In this document: positions 49,141 through 56,297 of the stretch, in pieces
Numbering within the stretch: position 1 is the stretch's first letter
How the letters are laid out: each line of letters opens with the position of its first letter
Source: a virus
DNA: 64,000 nt
Strand: one strand, 5' to 3'
Virus record (IMG/VR): IMGVR_UViG_3300014911_000001
Location: 1 to 64,000 of that record
Translations under genes and position numbers: made by a program
The notes under the pieces: model-generated
The model's input: the letters and a program-made list of their open reading frames with translations, nothing else
The model's database searches: none
What the model was told of the DNA's origin: nothing

Positions 49141-49713
49141 TTAATAATGACAATCAAAATAGACAACCCAATAATTATTGATGTCCCTTTCACTTAATGG
49201 TTTGTCATCGTACTTGATATATTCACCTCCCTCAGGCATGCGCTTATGATATATGCAACCTGCACTCATTAAGTCTTCATATAAACTTTTACTCAGATTA
49301 TGGACAACAATGTGATTATATACATTTTGCCATTCACCATAATTATTTGTGTGGGGATAAAACTGTTCATTTTCATACATCAACATAAATTTGATGAACT
49401 TTTTTATATTCTTATTAAATGCAAGTATAAGCGCTTCGTACCATATCCTCATTGAGTACACATATTCATTGATAGCATCAGATAGCTTTAATATCGTTCT
49501 GCTAACATGGAGCATCTGATAAGGATAATGTGGGGAATCATAGATGAGGTCATTGAATGCCATGTCGATGAATCGGCCGCACGGTAAGCAATAGTCAAAT
49601 CCTAATTCCTCAATATCAACATCATTATACATGAAATCATCAGCTTTATGCAGCGCTTCTGCCCTTGTCTTTGCTACCTCTTTTGGTACAAGAACATGTA
49701 ACAGCGTGTGCAT
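49141..49713 (-). CDS. Accessory family B-like protein
   Basis: 190 residues from the ATG at 49713 (AAAGGAGGTGATACC). Begins MHTLLHVLVPKEVAKTRAEA and ends ERDINNYWVVYFD, echoing ALVPK...DIGKYWIT of 45685 and 46235, but the middle is diverged. Function unknown. Confidence 0.6.
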   Translation of the reverse strand: MHTLLHVLVPKEVAKTRAEALHKADDFMYNDVDIEELGFDYCLPCGRFIDMAFNDLIYDSPHYPYQMLHVSRTILKLSDAINEYVYSMRIWYEALILAFNKNIKKFIKFMLMYENEQFYPHTNNYGEWQNVYNHIVVHNLSKSLYEDLMSAGCIYHKRMPEGGEYIKYDDKPLSERDINNYWVVYFDCHY

Positions 49714-49726
49714 GGTATCACCTCCT

Positions 49727-49981
49727 TTACATGTCATCCTCCTTTTCCATATTTATTATAGCTTGTTCAACAAAAATCGCAATAATATCCTCCGGAAAGT
49801 AGTCATATGGAATTGACTCATCGTATTCTTTAGTAAGCGCGCCGCCCAATGTCAGAGCCTCCACAGTAACGCTATCAGTATTGCCATAAGGATCCTTTAC
49901 CACTAATGGAACATCGAGATAGACTTCGCCAAATTTGCACTGTCCCAAAACTGCCAACAACTGCAACCTTTGCATTGTCAT
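49727..49981 (-). CDS. Small acidic protein
   Basis: 84 residues, ATAAGGAGTTAAAA before ATG. Beta-rich (EVYLDVPLVVKDPYGN), acidic C-terminus. Copy 3 of the AGTCAATTT element lies 50-80 nt upstream. Unknown. Confidence 0.58.
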   Translation of the reverse strand: MTMQRLQLLAVLGQCKFGEVYLDVPLVVKDPYGNTDSVTVEALTLGGALTKEYDESIPYDYFPEDIIAIFVEQAIINMEKEDDM

Positions 49982-50020
49982 TTTTAACTCCTTATGATTG
50001 TTCTACTATTAATTGTAATT

Positions 50021-50215
50021 CTAATTATCATAAGTTTTTATGTGCCAATAAATTGACTTTATCATAAGGAAAGGTAAACAGTTACAAGAATAGGCAGAAA
50101 TAGGGCAAAGCCCGCCGGCCTCTCCATTCCCAAAAAGTGTTGCTAACTCATTGATTTTCAAAGAGCTAATGAGGCCTGCCGCGGGCTTCCCCATCAACCC
50201 TAATAATAGTCCCAT
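50021..50215 (-). CDS. Possible small hydrophobic protein
   Basis: 64 residues from the ATG at 50215, which overlaps the TGA of the micropeptide gene before it (TGATG). N-terminal hydrophobic segment (MGLLLGLMGKPAAGLISSL) and several Cys. The coding part includes two GC motifs and an AGTCAATTT element, so it may be partly fortuitous. Confidence 0.35.
   Translation of the reverse strand: MGLLLGLMGKPAAGLISSLKINELATLFGNGEAGGLCPISAYSCNCLPFLMIKSIYWHIKTYDN
50034..50058 (-). repeat. AGTCAATTT element, copy 3
   Basis: Minus strand AGTCAATTTATTGGCACATA then AAAAC, 50-80 nt before the 49981 start. Confidence 0.55.
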
Positions 50216-50307
50216 CACCACTTGCCCTTTCTCATCATATGAAATGTTACACCAACCATTATAATATATAATATTGCGATTACAAAAGCACCTGGGTCTG
50301 TATTCAT
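50215..50307 (-). CDS. 30-residue membrane micropeptide
   Basis: ATG at 50307 preceded by GGGGGAGTAGAGAA. One membrane helix (FVIAILYIIMVGVTFHMM) with a basic end RKGKW. Short, but with a ribosome-binding site and coupling to the next frame. Confidence 0.45.
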   Translation of the reverse strand: MNTDPGAFVIAILYIIMVGVTFHMMRKGKW

Positions 50308-50338
50308 TTCTCTACTCCCCCCCCCACATTAGTACTTA

Positions 50339-50518
50339 TTAACAATCATTATATACTGTTATTGTATTGCCAGTAATTTCGTTCTCTATGACAACACGAC
50401 ATGGTAAAAGAAGACGATATTTTCGTAGCAATTCTGCCAACTCATCTTCCAGTATTTCAGCCCATTCCTTATTTCTGGCATCAACAAATAACGATTTGAT
50501 GGTAAAAACCGTCCTCAT
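50339..50518 (-). CDS. Small protein, 59 residues
   Basis: ATG at 50518 has AAAGGAGGATATT upstream. Alpha/beta: RTVFTIKSLFVDARN, a helix EWAEILEDELAELLRKY, and strands RVVIENEITGNTITVYN. Complete and well packed; function unknown. Confidence 0.6.
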   Translation of the reverse strand: MRTVFTIKSLFVDARNKEWAEILEDELAELLRKYRLLLPCRVVIENEITGNTITVYNDC

Positions 50519-50529
50519 AATATCCTCCT

Positions 50530-50838
50530 TTATTCATTCTTTCCCAACCCACTTTCTTCCGTCTGTTTTATTTTACATTTGATGCTGAGATACTTTTCAA
50601 CATTCCTATACAATATATTATAAAACTCCACATGCAAGTCATAATTAACTAGGTTAGATATACGCTTAAGTTCTCTTTTATCCAGATTCTTAATCATGCG
50701 ATACAATTCTTTATCTACATTATGGCCCGAGATTTTCTTATACCAGAAAGCAACTGCTATAAGTTCATGTGTCAATTTAAATTTAAATTTGGGGGGCTTA
50801 GCTTTTGCTCTACTAGAATCAACTAATATTAATTTCAT
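50530..50838 (-). CDS. Small basic protein
   Basis: 102 residues from the ATG at 50838 (ACGGAGGATATT). Basic helices (KYLSIKCKIKQTEESG at the end), VAFWYKKISGHNVDKELYRMI in the middle. Start overlaps the previous stop. Unassigned. Confidence 0.58.
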   Translation of the reverse strand: MKLILVDSSRAKAKPPKFKFKLTHELIAVAFWYKKISGHNVDKELYRMIKNLDKRELKRISNLVNYDLHVEFYNILYRNVEKYLSIKCKIKQTEESGLGKNE

Positions 50839-51137
50839 AATATCCTCCGTTGTGCCTTCTTTAATTTTTTGATAATCCATTTCTTCAAACTATCTGGCAC
50901 CTCTTCCCATGTAACTCGCCGCCCTAATGACGACATATGAATATCAGATTTCTCACCGATATAATATAGAACACCAAGAGGATGCTCTGGATCTTTCGAA
51001 GCACCATATACATCCCTATTGTTTATTACCACTGTGTAACAATCTATAACGCCGGGATTATAATAGATTTTCACCTCAGATGGCTTTGGCCATGTTTTAC
51101 ACATCAATAAGTTGACTTTCTTACCCATTATCTTCAT
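50835..51137 (-). CDS. Hypothetical protein, start uncertain
   Basis: About 100 residues. Possible starts are GTG 51161, ATG 51137 and ATG 51128, none with a good ribosome-binding site; overlap with the zinc-ribbon gene upstream suggests coupling. VIDCYTVVINNRDVYG and WEEVPDSLKKWIIKKLKKAQ recognisable as beta and helix only. An AGTCAAC element overlaps its 5' end. Confidence 0.5.
   Translation of the reverse strand: MKIMGKKVNLLMCKTWPKPSEVKIYYNPGVIDCYTVVINNRDVYGASKDPEHPLGVLYYIGEKSDIHMSSLGRRVTWEEVPDSLKKWIIKKLKKAQRRIL
51094..51117 (-). repeat. AGTCAATTT-like element, copy 10
   Basis: Minus strand AGTCAACTTATTGATGTGTA then AAAC, a weaker match, inside the start region of the 50835 gene. Confidence 0.35.
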
Positions 51138-51291
51138 AAAATGTTGCAGAGATGAACTCACTTCCTACTATTTTACCACAGAACTCACACTCCACATCAA
51201 ATGGTGGTAAACCGACAACATTAATATCAACCTCGAATATCGTTCCGCAATATGGGCATTTTAATTCATAACCAGTGATTTTTTCATTCAT
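51121..51291 (-). CDS. Zinc-ribbon protein, 56 residues
   Basis: ATG at 51291 with AAAAGGAGGGATAAT upstream; stop TAA at 51121. LKCPYCGTIFEV and VECEFCGKIVG are two CxxC knuckles 22 residues apart: a classic small zinc ribbon. Function unknown. Confidence 0.65.
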   Translation of the reverse strand: MNEKITGYELKCPYCGTIFEVDINVVGLPPFDVECEFCGKIVGSEFISATFYEDNG

Positions 51292-51292
51292 A

Positions 51293-51790
51293 TTATCCCT
51301 CCTTTTCCTTACTTAATGCTTTCATATATAGATATGAAAGCCGATCCATATTAAGCTTTGCGCAATGCTCACATACTGGAATGGGATTACAAAGATATCT
51401 TGATTCGCTATGTATTACTAGCTTCTCATCGTAATATGAGGTGCCTATGTACATGTTTCTGGTAAGGATCCTACCACAAATACCACACCTTTTTTGCTCC
51501 TCAGGCGGTTTTCTCAAAGTATCGATCACATCAGCTAATTCACAGAGGCGGGCTTCAATTGCTTTGATACTTTTCTCAAGTTCTTTCTGCATTTTATTAT
51601 GATATTCATTGTGGTCAATTTTGTATTCCCTCATATTGCCAAATAATACGTCAATTCTCATTTCAACATTTTCCCGCATGTTGTTAAGATCCTCTTTTAG
51701 CTTTCCAAGGTCTAATTCTAATGTACGGATCCAATTATCTATCATTGAAATACGACTTTCCATTTCCTTCTTTTTCTTTCTACTGAACAT
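51293..51790 (-). CDS. Coiled-coil zinc protein
   Basis: 165 residues from the ATG at 51790 (AAAGGAGGTATAAA; an earlier ATG at 51820 lies inside an AGTCAATTT element). Residues ~12-95 are coiled coil (LELDLGKLKEDLNNM, MQKELEKSIKAIEARL). A C-terminal zinc finger has KRCGICGRIL and PVCEHCAKL. Possibly an RNA or host-protein binder. Confidence 0.65.
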   Translation of the reverse strand: MFSRKKKKEMESRISMIDNWIRTLELDLGKLKEDLNNMRENVEMRIDVLFGNMREYKIDHNEYHNKMQKELEKSIKAIEARLCELADVIDTLRKPPEEQKRCGICGRILTRNMYIGTSYYDEKLVIHSESRYLCNPIPVCEHCAKLNMDRLSYLYMKALSKEKEG

Positions 51791-51804
51791 TTTATACCTC
51801 CTTT

Positions 51805-51828
51805 GTTTTTTGTTCATCAAATTGACTA
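51805..51828 (-). repeat. AGTCAATTT element, copy 4
   Basis: Minus strand TAGTCAATTTGATGAACA then AAAAAAC, beginning at the TAG stop of 51826-52272 and ending at the ribosome-binding site of 51790. Confidence 0.58.
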
Positions 51829-52272
51829 CAAATCATTGGATTCAAGAAACTGGCGGACCTCTTCCACTATCCGCTTTATTATATCGTACCTCCTTATCGA
51901 ATTTAACGATATTACTTCATCACGGGTTAAATATTGTCCATATAATTTCTCTACATGTCCATTTTCAAACCTATAACCATACATTGATCCGTCCTCAGCA
52001 ATGAATTCAACCTGTGCTTTCTCAAGGTAAGGCGAGAGGGCTTCAAGCAGAACATCAAAATCATCCCACCTATCAAAATAATCGCAATCCTCGATCATCA
52101 GGAAATTATGGCCAGTAGACTCATTACGGATAACAGATACACTACAACCTTGCAAAATCCGTGCGGATCCGGATATAGACGCAGCCTTCTTTATAGCCTC
52201 CTTTATATCGTGGGTTGTAACACCATCCTTCACAGCAATAATATAGAAGCTGAGTGTGCTATACTGGGACAT
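51826..52272 (-). CDS. Accessory family C protein
   Basis: 148 residues, GGAGGGATAGGG before ATG. Third, most diverged member of a tandem family with 52259 and 52785: a beta-alpha opening (LSFYIIAVKDG), a central D-x-DVLLEALSPYLEKAQVEFIAEDGSMYGYRFENGHVEKLYG, and a helical end. Function unknown. Confidence 0.62.
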   Translation of the reverse strand: MSQYSTLSFYIIAVKDGVTTHDIKEAIKKAASISGSARILQGCSVSVIRNESTGHNFLMIEDCDYFDRWDDFDVLLEALSPYLEKAQVEFIAEDGSMYGYRFENGHVEKLYGQYLTRDEVISLNSIRRYDIIKRIVEEVRQFLESNDL

Positions 52273-52744
52273 CCCTATCCTCCCTGTTTATTATTATGCT
52301 CATCATTTCTTTTATCAACCGTTTTGATAATTCATCGAAGAACCCTCCAAACACAGCAACCAGCATATCCGCGTCTTCTAATGGCACAAATATTCCCTTT
52401 GTTTCAATAAGCCGGCCGTTTTCCACACGGTACCCATGTAGTGTAGCATCATCCTCAAACAATTCTATCTCAGCAAAATCAACAATATCCTTTATAGCAT
52501 TCATTATTCTTTCTACATCCTTGACAGGTACTAATGCATCCATACTAAACCTTGAAAGCCACATACGCGGGCGGTCAAGTGTGAGTCTCGTAAATCCTGT
52601 TTTGAGCATATAGCGAGCAGCTTCATTATCAATCTTTTTTATTACTCTAAGGATGTTGTCAAATTTTTTCTCATCAGCGTATATGTCAAAACTAATTATT
52701 ATAGCTCTTCTTTCAGTCCTGAGTTCTTTACATATGTTATCCAT
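52259..52744 (-). CDS. Accessory family C protein
   Basis: 161 residues from the ATG at 52744 (5 nt after GGGAGG; 52747 possible). Aligns with 52785-53216: IDNEAARYM, ALVPVKDVERIMNAIKD, GYRVENGRLIETKGIFVP, RLIKE. Unknown role. Confidence 0.65.
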   Translation of the reverse strand: MDNICKELRTERRAIIISFDIYADEKKFDNILRVIKKIDNEAARYMLKTGFTRLTLDRPRMWLSRFSMDALVPVKDVERIMNAIKDIVDFAEIELFEDDATLHGYRVENGRLIETKGIFVPLEDADMLVAVFGGFFDELSKRLIKEMMSIIINREDRDVPV

Positions 52745-52784
52745 CATATCCTCCCTATTGAAAAATATCACTTGTGTTCTATTC

Positions 52785-53216
52785 CTAATCCTTCATCATG
52801 GAAGCCACTTCCTTTATTAACCTCCTTGCTATCTTTCCAGACTTGTTTCCAAATAGTGCACTTATTAGTTGCGCGTCGTCTACTGGTACAAATATGCCTC
52901 TTGTCTCTATAATCTGCCCATCCTCTACCCAATACCCTACGAGGTTATCATCATCACGAAGCATTTCAATACTTGCAAGATCAACCTTATCCTTGATAGT
53001 ATCTAGTATCTCCTTTACATCTTCTATAGGAAGCCACATATCAGGATCAAATCTTGCAAGGTGTGCGTAATCATCATCTCTACTAGTTATAAAGCACGCA
53101 TAAATCATGTAGCGGGCGGCCTCATTATCAATTCCCTTTATAACATCAATAATCTCACCAACTTTCCCTTTATCTACAGAGAATTCGAAATTTAGTAGTA
53201 TAGCTTTATCACCCAT
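52785..53216 (-). CDS. Accessory family C protein
   Basis: 143 residues, AAAGGAGAGTAATAAAG before ATG. IDNEAARYMIYA (encoded by a GC motif), WLPIEDVKEILDTIKDKVD, GYWVEDGQIIETRGIFVPVDD and ARRLIKEVASMM match the 52259 protein. Tandem duplication. Confidence 0.65.
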   Translation of the reverse strand: MGDKAILLNFEFSVDKGKVGEIIDVIKGIDNEAARYMIYACFITSRDDDYAHLARFDPDMWLPIEDVKEILDTIKDKVDLASIEMLRDDDNLVGYWVEDGQIIETRGIFVPVDDAQLISALFGNKSGKIARRLIKEVASMMKD

Positions 53217-53490
53217 CTTTATTACTCTCCTTTCTTGGAGGCGGCGGCTTCACCCCTGCATGCAATGCTAGAATGAACCATCGTCTCCTAGCTTCTTCTA
53301 AGCCGGCCAGCGCGGCCTCTCTTGTCTCTCCCATACTCATGCATCCGGGCAGATCCTCTATCTCTGCAACCCATTCATCATTCCACTTCCATACCTTAAT
53401 CGCATAGCTGCGCTTCATATACTTTTCTATTTCATCCTTATATTTCCTTTCTACCTCTGCAAGTTCATCGTTACTTATGAACCTTCCCAT
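53209..53490 (-). CDS. HicB-like protein
   Basis: 93 residues from the ATG at 53490 (AAGGAGGATAATGGC). Residues ~30-80 match the HicB antitoxin fold: YAIKVWKWNDEWVAEIEDLPGCMSMGETREAALAGLEEA, then a Pro-rich end (GVKPPPPRK). No HicA-type toxin or HicB DNA-binding tail is adjacent, so it may be an orphan antitoxin or neutraliser. Confidence 0.7.
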   Translation of the reverse strand: MGRFISNDELAEVERKYKDEIEKYMKRSYAIKVWKWNDEWVAEIEDLPGCMSMGETREAALAGLEEARRRWFILALHAGVKPPPPRKESNKDG

Positions 53491-53504
53491 GCCATTATCC
53501 TCCT

Positions 53505-53822
53505 TTAACATTTACCGCCTCCATATAACTCTTTCAAATCCTTTTCCATTTCCTCAAGGCATTTTTCACATCTATCACATCTTTGTGGGAACCATCTTTT
53601 GTGTTTCTTACACCATTCGAGACCCGGTTCCCACAAGGGGCATTGGTGGTCTTCATCTGTTCCTACCTCTCCATTGATACCGAGTCTTTCAAGCTCTTCC
53701 TCTTTCATACAACCAGCATCTAACATACTGCCACCGGATAATGCTACACCCGACGGGGACGGATCGAACCATTCTTCATAATAATGCTTACATGTTTTAC
53801 ATATACCTACCTCTATATTCAT
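53505..53822 (-). CDS. Cys-rich zinc-binding protein
   Basis: 105 residues from the ATG at 53822 (AAGGAGGTCCTAC). CKTCKHYYEEW near the start, then DAGCMKEEELERLG, a HQCPLW, and WCKKHKRWFPQRCDRCEKCLEE: at least two metal sites. Phages carry similar short Cys-rich proteins. Function unknown. Confidence 0.65.
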   Translation of the reverse strand: MNIEVGICKTCKHYYEEWFDPSPSGVALSGGSMLDAGCMKEEELERLGINGEVGTDEDHQCPLWEPGLEWCKKHKRWFPQRCDRCEKCLEEMEKDLKELYGGGKC

Positions 53823-53845
53823 GTAGGACCTCCTTATCATTAATA

Positions 53846-53881
53846 AATGACAACCATAATGACAATAAAAATGACAATGAA
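53846..53881. repeat. Three tandem 12-bp repeats
   Basis: AATGACAACCAT, AATGACAATAAA, AATGACAATGAA in a row, ending at the palindrome that precedes the candidate RNA. Confidence 0.6.
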
Positions 53882-53893
53882 GCCGCGGCTTCA
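53878..53893. repeat. GC palindrome TGAAGCCGCGGCTTCA
   Basis: Perfect 16-bp copy of the dispersed motif in an intergenic position. Confidence 0.9.
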
Positions 53894-53910
53894 CCCATAA
53901 CCCTTTTATA

Positions 53911-54017
53911 GGCGGCGGTTTTTACGGGTCTGCACCTCGACCCTATTAAACTACCGACCTGACAGCCCGGTGCGAGGCCTTCAACGGTCGGGTGGGATTG
54001 ATACCCACATCGCCGCC
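53911..54017 (+). ncRNA. Candidate structured RNA, multi-stem
   Basis: 107 nt, G/C-rich island in AT-rich DNA. GGCGGCGGT (start) can pair with ATCGCCGCC (end), 9 bp with a G.U that favours the plus strand. Inside are three arms: GGGTC/GACCC, CCGACC/GGTCGG (itself holding GCC/GGC) and GTGGG-ATTGATA-CCCAC. The cloverleaf-like plan resembles a tRNA, but arm order, loop sizes and T-loop sequence do not fit. The strand is opposite to neighbouring genes and therefore uncertain. No protein is credible over it. Confidence 0.5.
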
Positions 54018-54042
54018 TGCTTATAATATCACTCATCCTTTT

Positions 54043-54066
54043 GTTTTGTTGCCTTATAATTGACAA
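54043..54066 (-). repeat. AGTCAATTT-like element, copy 9
   Basis: Minus strand TTGTCAATTATAAGGCAACA then AAAC, just upstream (minus sense) of the candidate RNA region. Confidence 0.45.
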
Positions 54067-54070
54067 TAAC

Positions 54071-54325
54071 TTATTCGTCAATCAAGGAAGCGCGTCTTCC
54101 TTCTTCAAGAAAGCGCGGCTCCTTTCCTAAAAACACTACCCTTACAAGATCCATAAATGCATCTACATAGATTCTACCTCTTACCTTCCATGGTAGTGAG
54201 CTCCACCTCTCATCATATTCTAACCTGCCTATCAATGACATTGCACAACATGAGAATATAATCCTGTACAAAAGACCATCAATAAAATTATTAAACCTCT
54301 GCTCCATTCTTCGCATTAATCTCAT
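54071..54325 (-). CDS. Small Arg-rich protein
   Basis: 84 residues; ATG immediately follows the upstream TAA (TAAATG), with no ribosome-binding site, so probably translationally coupled. One possible amphipathic segment (LLYRIIFSCCAMSLIG). C-terminal end RRASLIDE partly from a GC motif. Unknown. Confidence 0.5.
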   Translation of the reverse strand: MRLMRRMEQRFNNFIDGLLYRIIFSCCAMSLIGRLEYDERWSSLPWKVRGRIYVDAFMDLVRVVFLGKEPRFLEEGRRASLIDE

Positions 54326-55177
54326 TTATGTAATATGTTTTTGTATTCCATCTACCCACACCTCTAACCCATTTTGGTAGACAGTGTGGGTAGAACCATC
54401 ATTTAACGTGACACAAGCATATATAGTATTATATTCATCTTTACAGATTCTAATAGATTTTATCCCATAGGATTTAAATTCCTCATATCCTCGGAGACAT
54501 AGCCATGGGTAATAATAACATCTATCTTCTATTTCAACCCCTTCGGCTTCACTTATTTCTCTTATTCTCTGCCGAAGGGGTTCAAGTGATTCTTCGACCA
54601 GCTCCTCCAGCCTTCGTCGGAGCCGGTCGCAATAAATATCTCCCCTCTCGTCTCTCCCACTTTCACATTGCCCATTATAAAAATATGGGCAATCTTCGCA
54701 ATTCTGAACCCTCATCAACTCTTCCTCTATAGAAGAGTATTCATCTGTTTTCACTAACATGCCTTTCCTCACCCATATATAAATCTTCGCCAATAACTCA
54801 GCGAGGCTGCCGGCTTCATACATCACCACATAACTAATGCTGTCCCATCCATGGTCGATATAACCACCACATAACTTACTACCATCTAATCCTTCTATAC
54901 CAAGACATACTCTTATCTTACCACCTACTTCTATTTCATCATCTACCATAACACAATGAGGACACTCAGAGATTATTTCATCAGCAACAGGTGCCTTAAT
55001 AGCCACACCTTGCATAATAAGCCGCCGTAGTTCTGCATTATTAAAGTGGTACTCGAGCTCCCATTTATCGCCCTTATGTTTCCGCCAGTAGAAGCCGCCG
55101 CCTCCCTGAGGGAAGCCGGCTTCCTTCAACTTCCTACATAACTCCAAACTAGGAACAAGCTTTCTTATGTTACACAT
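54326..55177 (-). CDS. Conserved phage-type hypothetical (LVPSLELCxKLKEAGF)
   Basis: 283 residues from the ATG at 55177 (AAAAGGAGGCGGATG; 55180 also possible). Starts with RKLVPSLELCRKLKEAGFPQGGGGFYW, a motif seen at the start of unassigned phage proteins, including its neighbour 55170-55553. Cys clusters SECPHCVMV and NCEDCPYFYNGQCESG suggest zinc or iron-sulphur binding. Function unknown. Confidence 0.68.
   Translation of the reverse strand: MCNIRKLVPSLELCRKLKEAGFPQGGGGFYWRKHKGDKWELEYHFNNAELRRLIMQGVAIKAPVADEIISECPHCVMVDDEIEVGGKIRVCLGIEGLDGSKLCGGYIDHGWDSISYVVMYEAGSLAELLAKIYIWVRKGMLVKTDEYSSIEEELMRVQNCEDCPYFYNGQCESGRDERGDIYCDRLRRRLEELVEESLEPLRQRIREISEAEGVEIEDRCYYYPWLCLRGYEEFKSYGIKSIRICKDEYNTIYACVTLNDGSTHTVYQNGLEVWVDGIQKHIT
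55112..55123. repeat. GC palindrome GAAGCCGGCTTC
   Basis: Perfect 12-bp copy; 20 bp away is a half-copy GAAGCCGCCGCCTCC, giving KEAGFPQGGGGF in the encoded protein. Confidence 0.9.
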
Positions 55178-55553
55178 CATCCGCCTCCTTTTTCTTTATT
55201 TCTATTAACTGCTCCGCCACCTTATTTGTAAGCAACCCTATTACCTCTCTTACAAAATCACTCCTCTCCATTAGTACATACAACAGGCGACATATGAGCA
55301 CATCAAGGGTCGGGGCTTCATACATACACACAACCCTATCATGTTCAATAAAATTCCTATGAATCAGATGAAATGCATCTCTTATATCTGCTGTATAATC
55401 AGGACAAATGCTATGGTCCTTACTACTATCATCCTCATATAGCACCCAATAATATTCAGTATCCCTATGATGAATTCCCAGCTTCTCAAGTTGCATACAT
55501 AGGTCAACACTTGGTACAAGACACTCAAATTTTGGTGATAAACCTTCGAACAT
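55170..55553 (-). CDS. Conserved phage-type hypothetical (LVPSVDLCMQLEKLG)
   Basis: 127 residues, AAGGAGGTAAATA before ATG. N-terminus LVPSVDLCMQLEKLGIHHRDTEYYW parallels 54326, followed by an APTLDVLICRLLYVL helix, the usual companion segment in this family. Lacks the Cys-rich C-terminal half of its neighbour. Confidence 0.66.
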   Translation of the reverse strand: MFEGLSPKFECLVPSVDLCMQLEKLGIHHRDTEYYWVLYEDDSSKDHSICPDYTADIRDAFHLIHRNFIEHDRVVCMYEAPTLDVLICRLLYVLMERSDFVREVIGLLTNKVAEQLIEIKKKEADDV

Positions 55554-55564
55554 TATTTACCTCC

Positions 55565-55813
55565 TTAATTTAAAGAATATGCTACCTTCTTGCAAGAACC
55601 GCCCTTATACATTATACAAGGCTTAGATTTCCCATATTCATCAGTCCTCCATACAACAACATACATATCCGGCGCCGCCTTCCTACAAATTTTGCGGGCT
55701 TCTCTCCTCGCCCGCTTAAACTTCCTGTACTCACCTACTATCGTAATCCCGCCGGCTTCACATAAAATAACAGTATATCTGTCCACACGAAATTCTTCAT
55801 TCCCTGTCCGCAT
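55565..55813 (-). CDS. Small basic protein
   Basis: 82 residues, AAGGAGGAATAA before ATG. One beta-alpha-beta unit (YTVILCEAGGITIVGEYRKFKRARREARKICRKAAPDMYVVVW) with very basic helix; two segments are encoded by GC motifs. Possibly nucleic-acid binding. Confidence 0.6.
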   Translation of the reverse strand: MRTGNEEFRVDRYTVILCEAGGITIVGEYRKFKRARREARKICRKAAPDMYVVVWRTDEYGKSKPCIMYKGGSCKKVAYSLN

Positions 55814-56248
55814 TTATTCCTCCTTAACATCGGATTTAACCATTCTATAATCCTCAAAAACCTTCCATTCTTTTCGCTCATCATCCCATACCTTCCTATA
55901 TTTCATCCACATTACGAACGCAAGCCAAAGTTGCTCAAAGGACTCAAATCCCTTCACATCACCAGTAAGCCAGTTGCCCTTCTGCTCGCGTATCCACTCG
56001 TCAAACAACACATGCTTCCACGCCAATCCATCAGGGATCATCTCCTGCAATTGATCCTGTCGAGGAAGCCAAATTTGTAAATAGGAAGGATCCAACCCCT
56101 TGGACTTATGAAAGACCGCTATACCCACGAGAATATCTTTTTTCATTCCTGCAAATTCTGCATAAAAATCTCCCTCGCGGGGCTCCCATTCACTCCGTAA
56201 TTCCTCCGCCTTAACACACATCTCAATATATTTAGATGACAAATCCAT
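55814..56248 (-). CDS. Conserved phage-type hypothetical, WLPRQDQLQEM family
   Basis: 144 residues, AAGGAGGTATCCTGA before ATG. IEMCVKAEELRSEWEPREGD, WLPRQDQLQEMIPDG, then FESFEQLWLAFVMWMKYRKVWD: the same plan as 31760-32254, here closer to the form I recall from other phages. Function unknown. Confidence 0.7.
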   Translation of the reverse strand: MDLSSKYIEMCVKAEELRSEWEPREGDFYAEFAGMKKDILVGIAVFHKSKGLDPSYLQIWLPRQDQLQEMIPDGLAWKHVLFDEWIREQKGNWLTGDVKGFESFEQLWLAFVMWMKYRKVWDDERKEWKVFEDYRMVKSDVKEE

Positions 56249-56297
56249 TCAGGATACCTCCTTATCCACATCAAACAAATCCTAAAGGGCGCGGGCT

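Noticed and set aside
50315-50324. Run of nine or more C in a gap
   Set aside because: A homopolymer that may reflect replication slippage or assembly error; it also serves as the purine-rich ribosome-binding site of the micropeptide, so no separate claim is made.
53911-54017. Possible tRNA or permuted tRNA gene on either strand
   Set aside because: The closing stem and a GTGGG-ATTGATA-CCCAC arm look tRNA-like, but the T-loop lacks TTCRA, the other arms are too large, and neither normal nor permuted order gives a consistent anticodon arm.
53797-54081. Open frame over the structured RNA (minus strand)
   Set aside because: No proper ribosome-binding site, composition unlike neighbours, and the pairing pattern explains the conserved GC island better. 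The real gene there starts at 53822.
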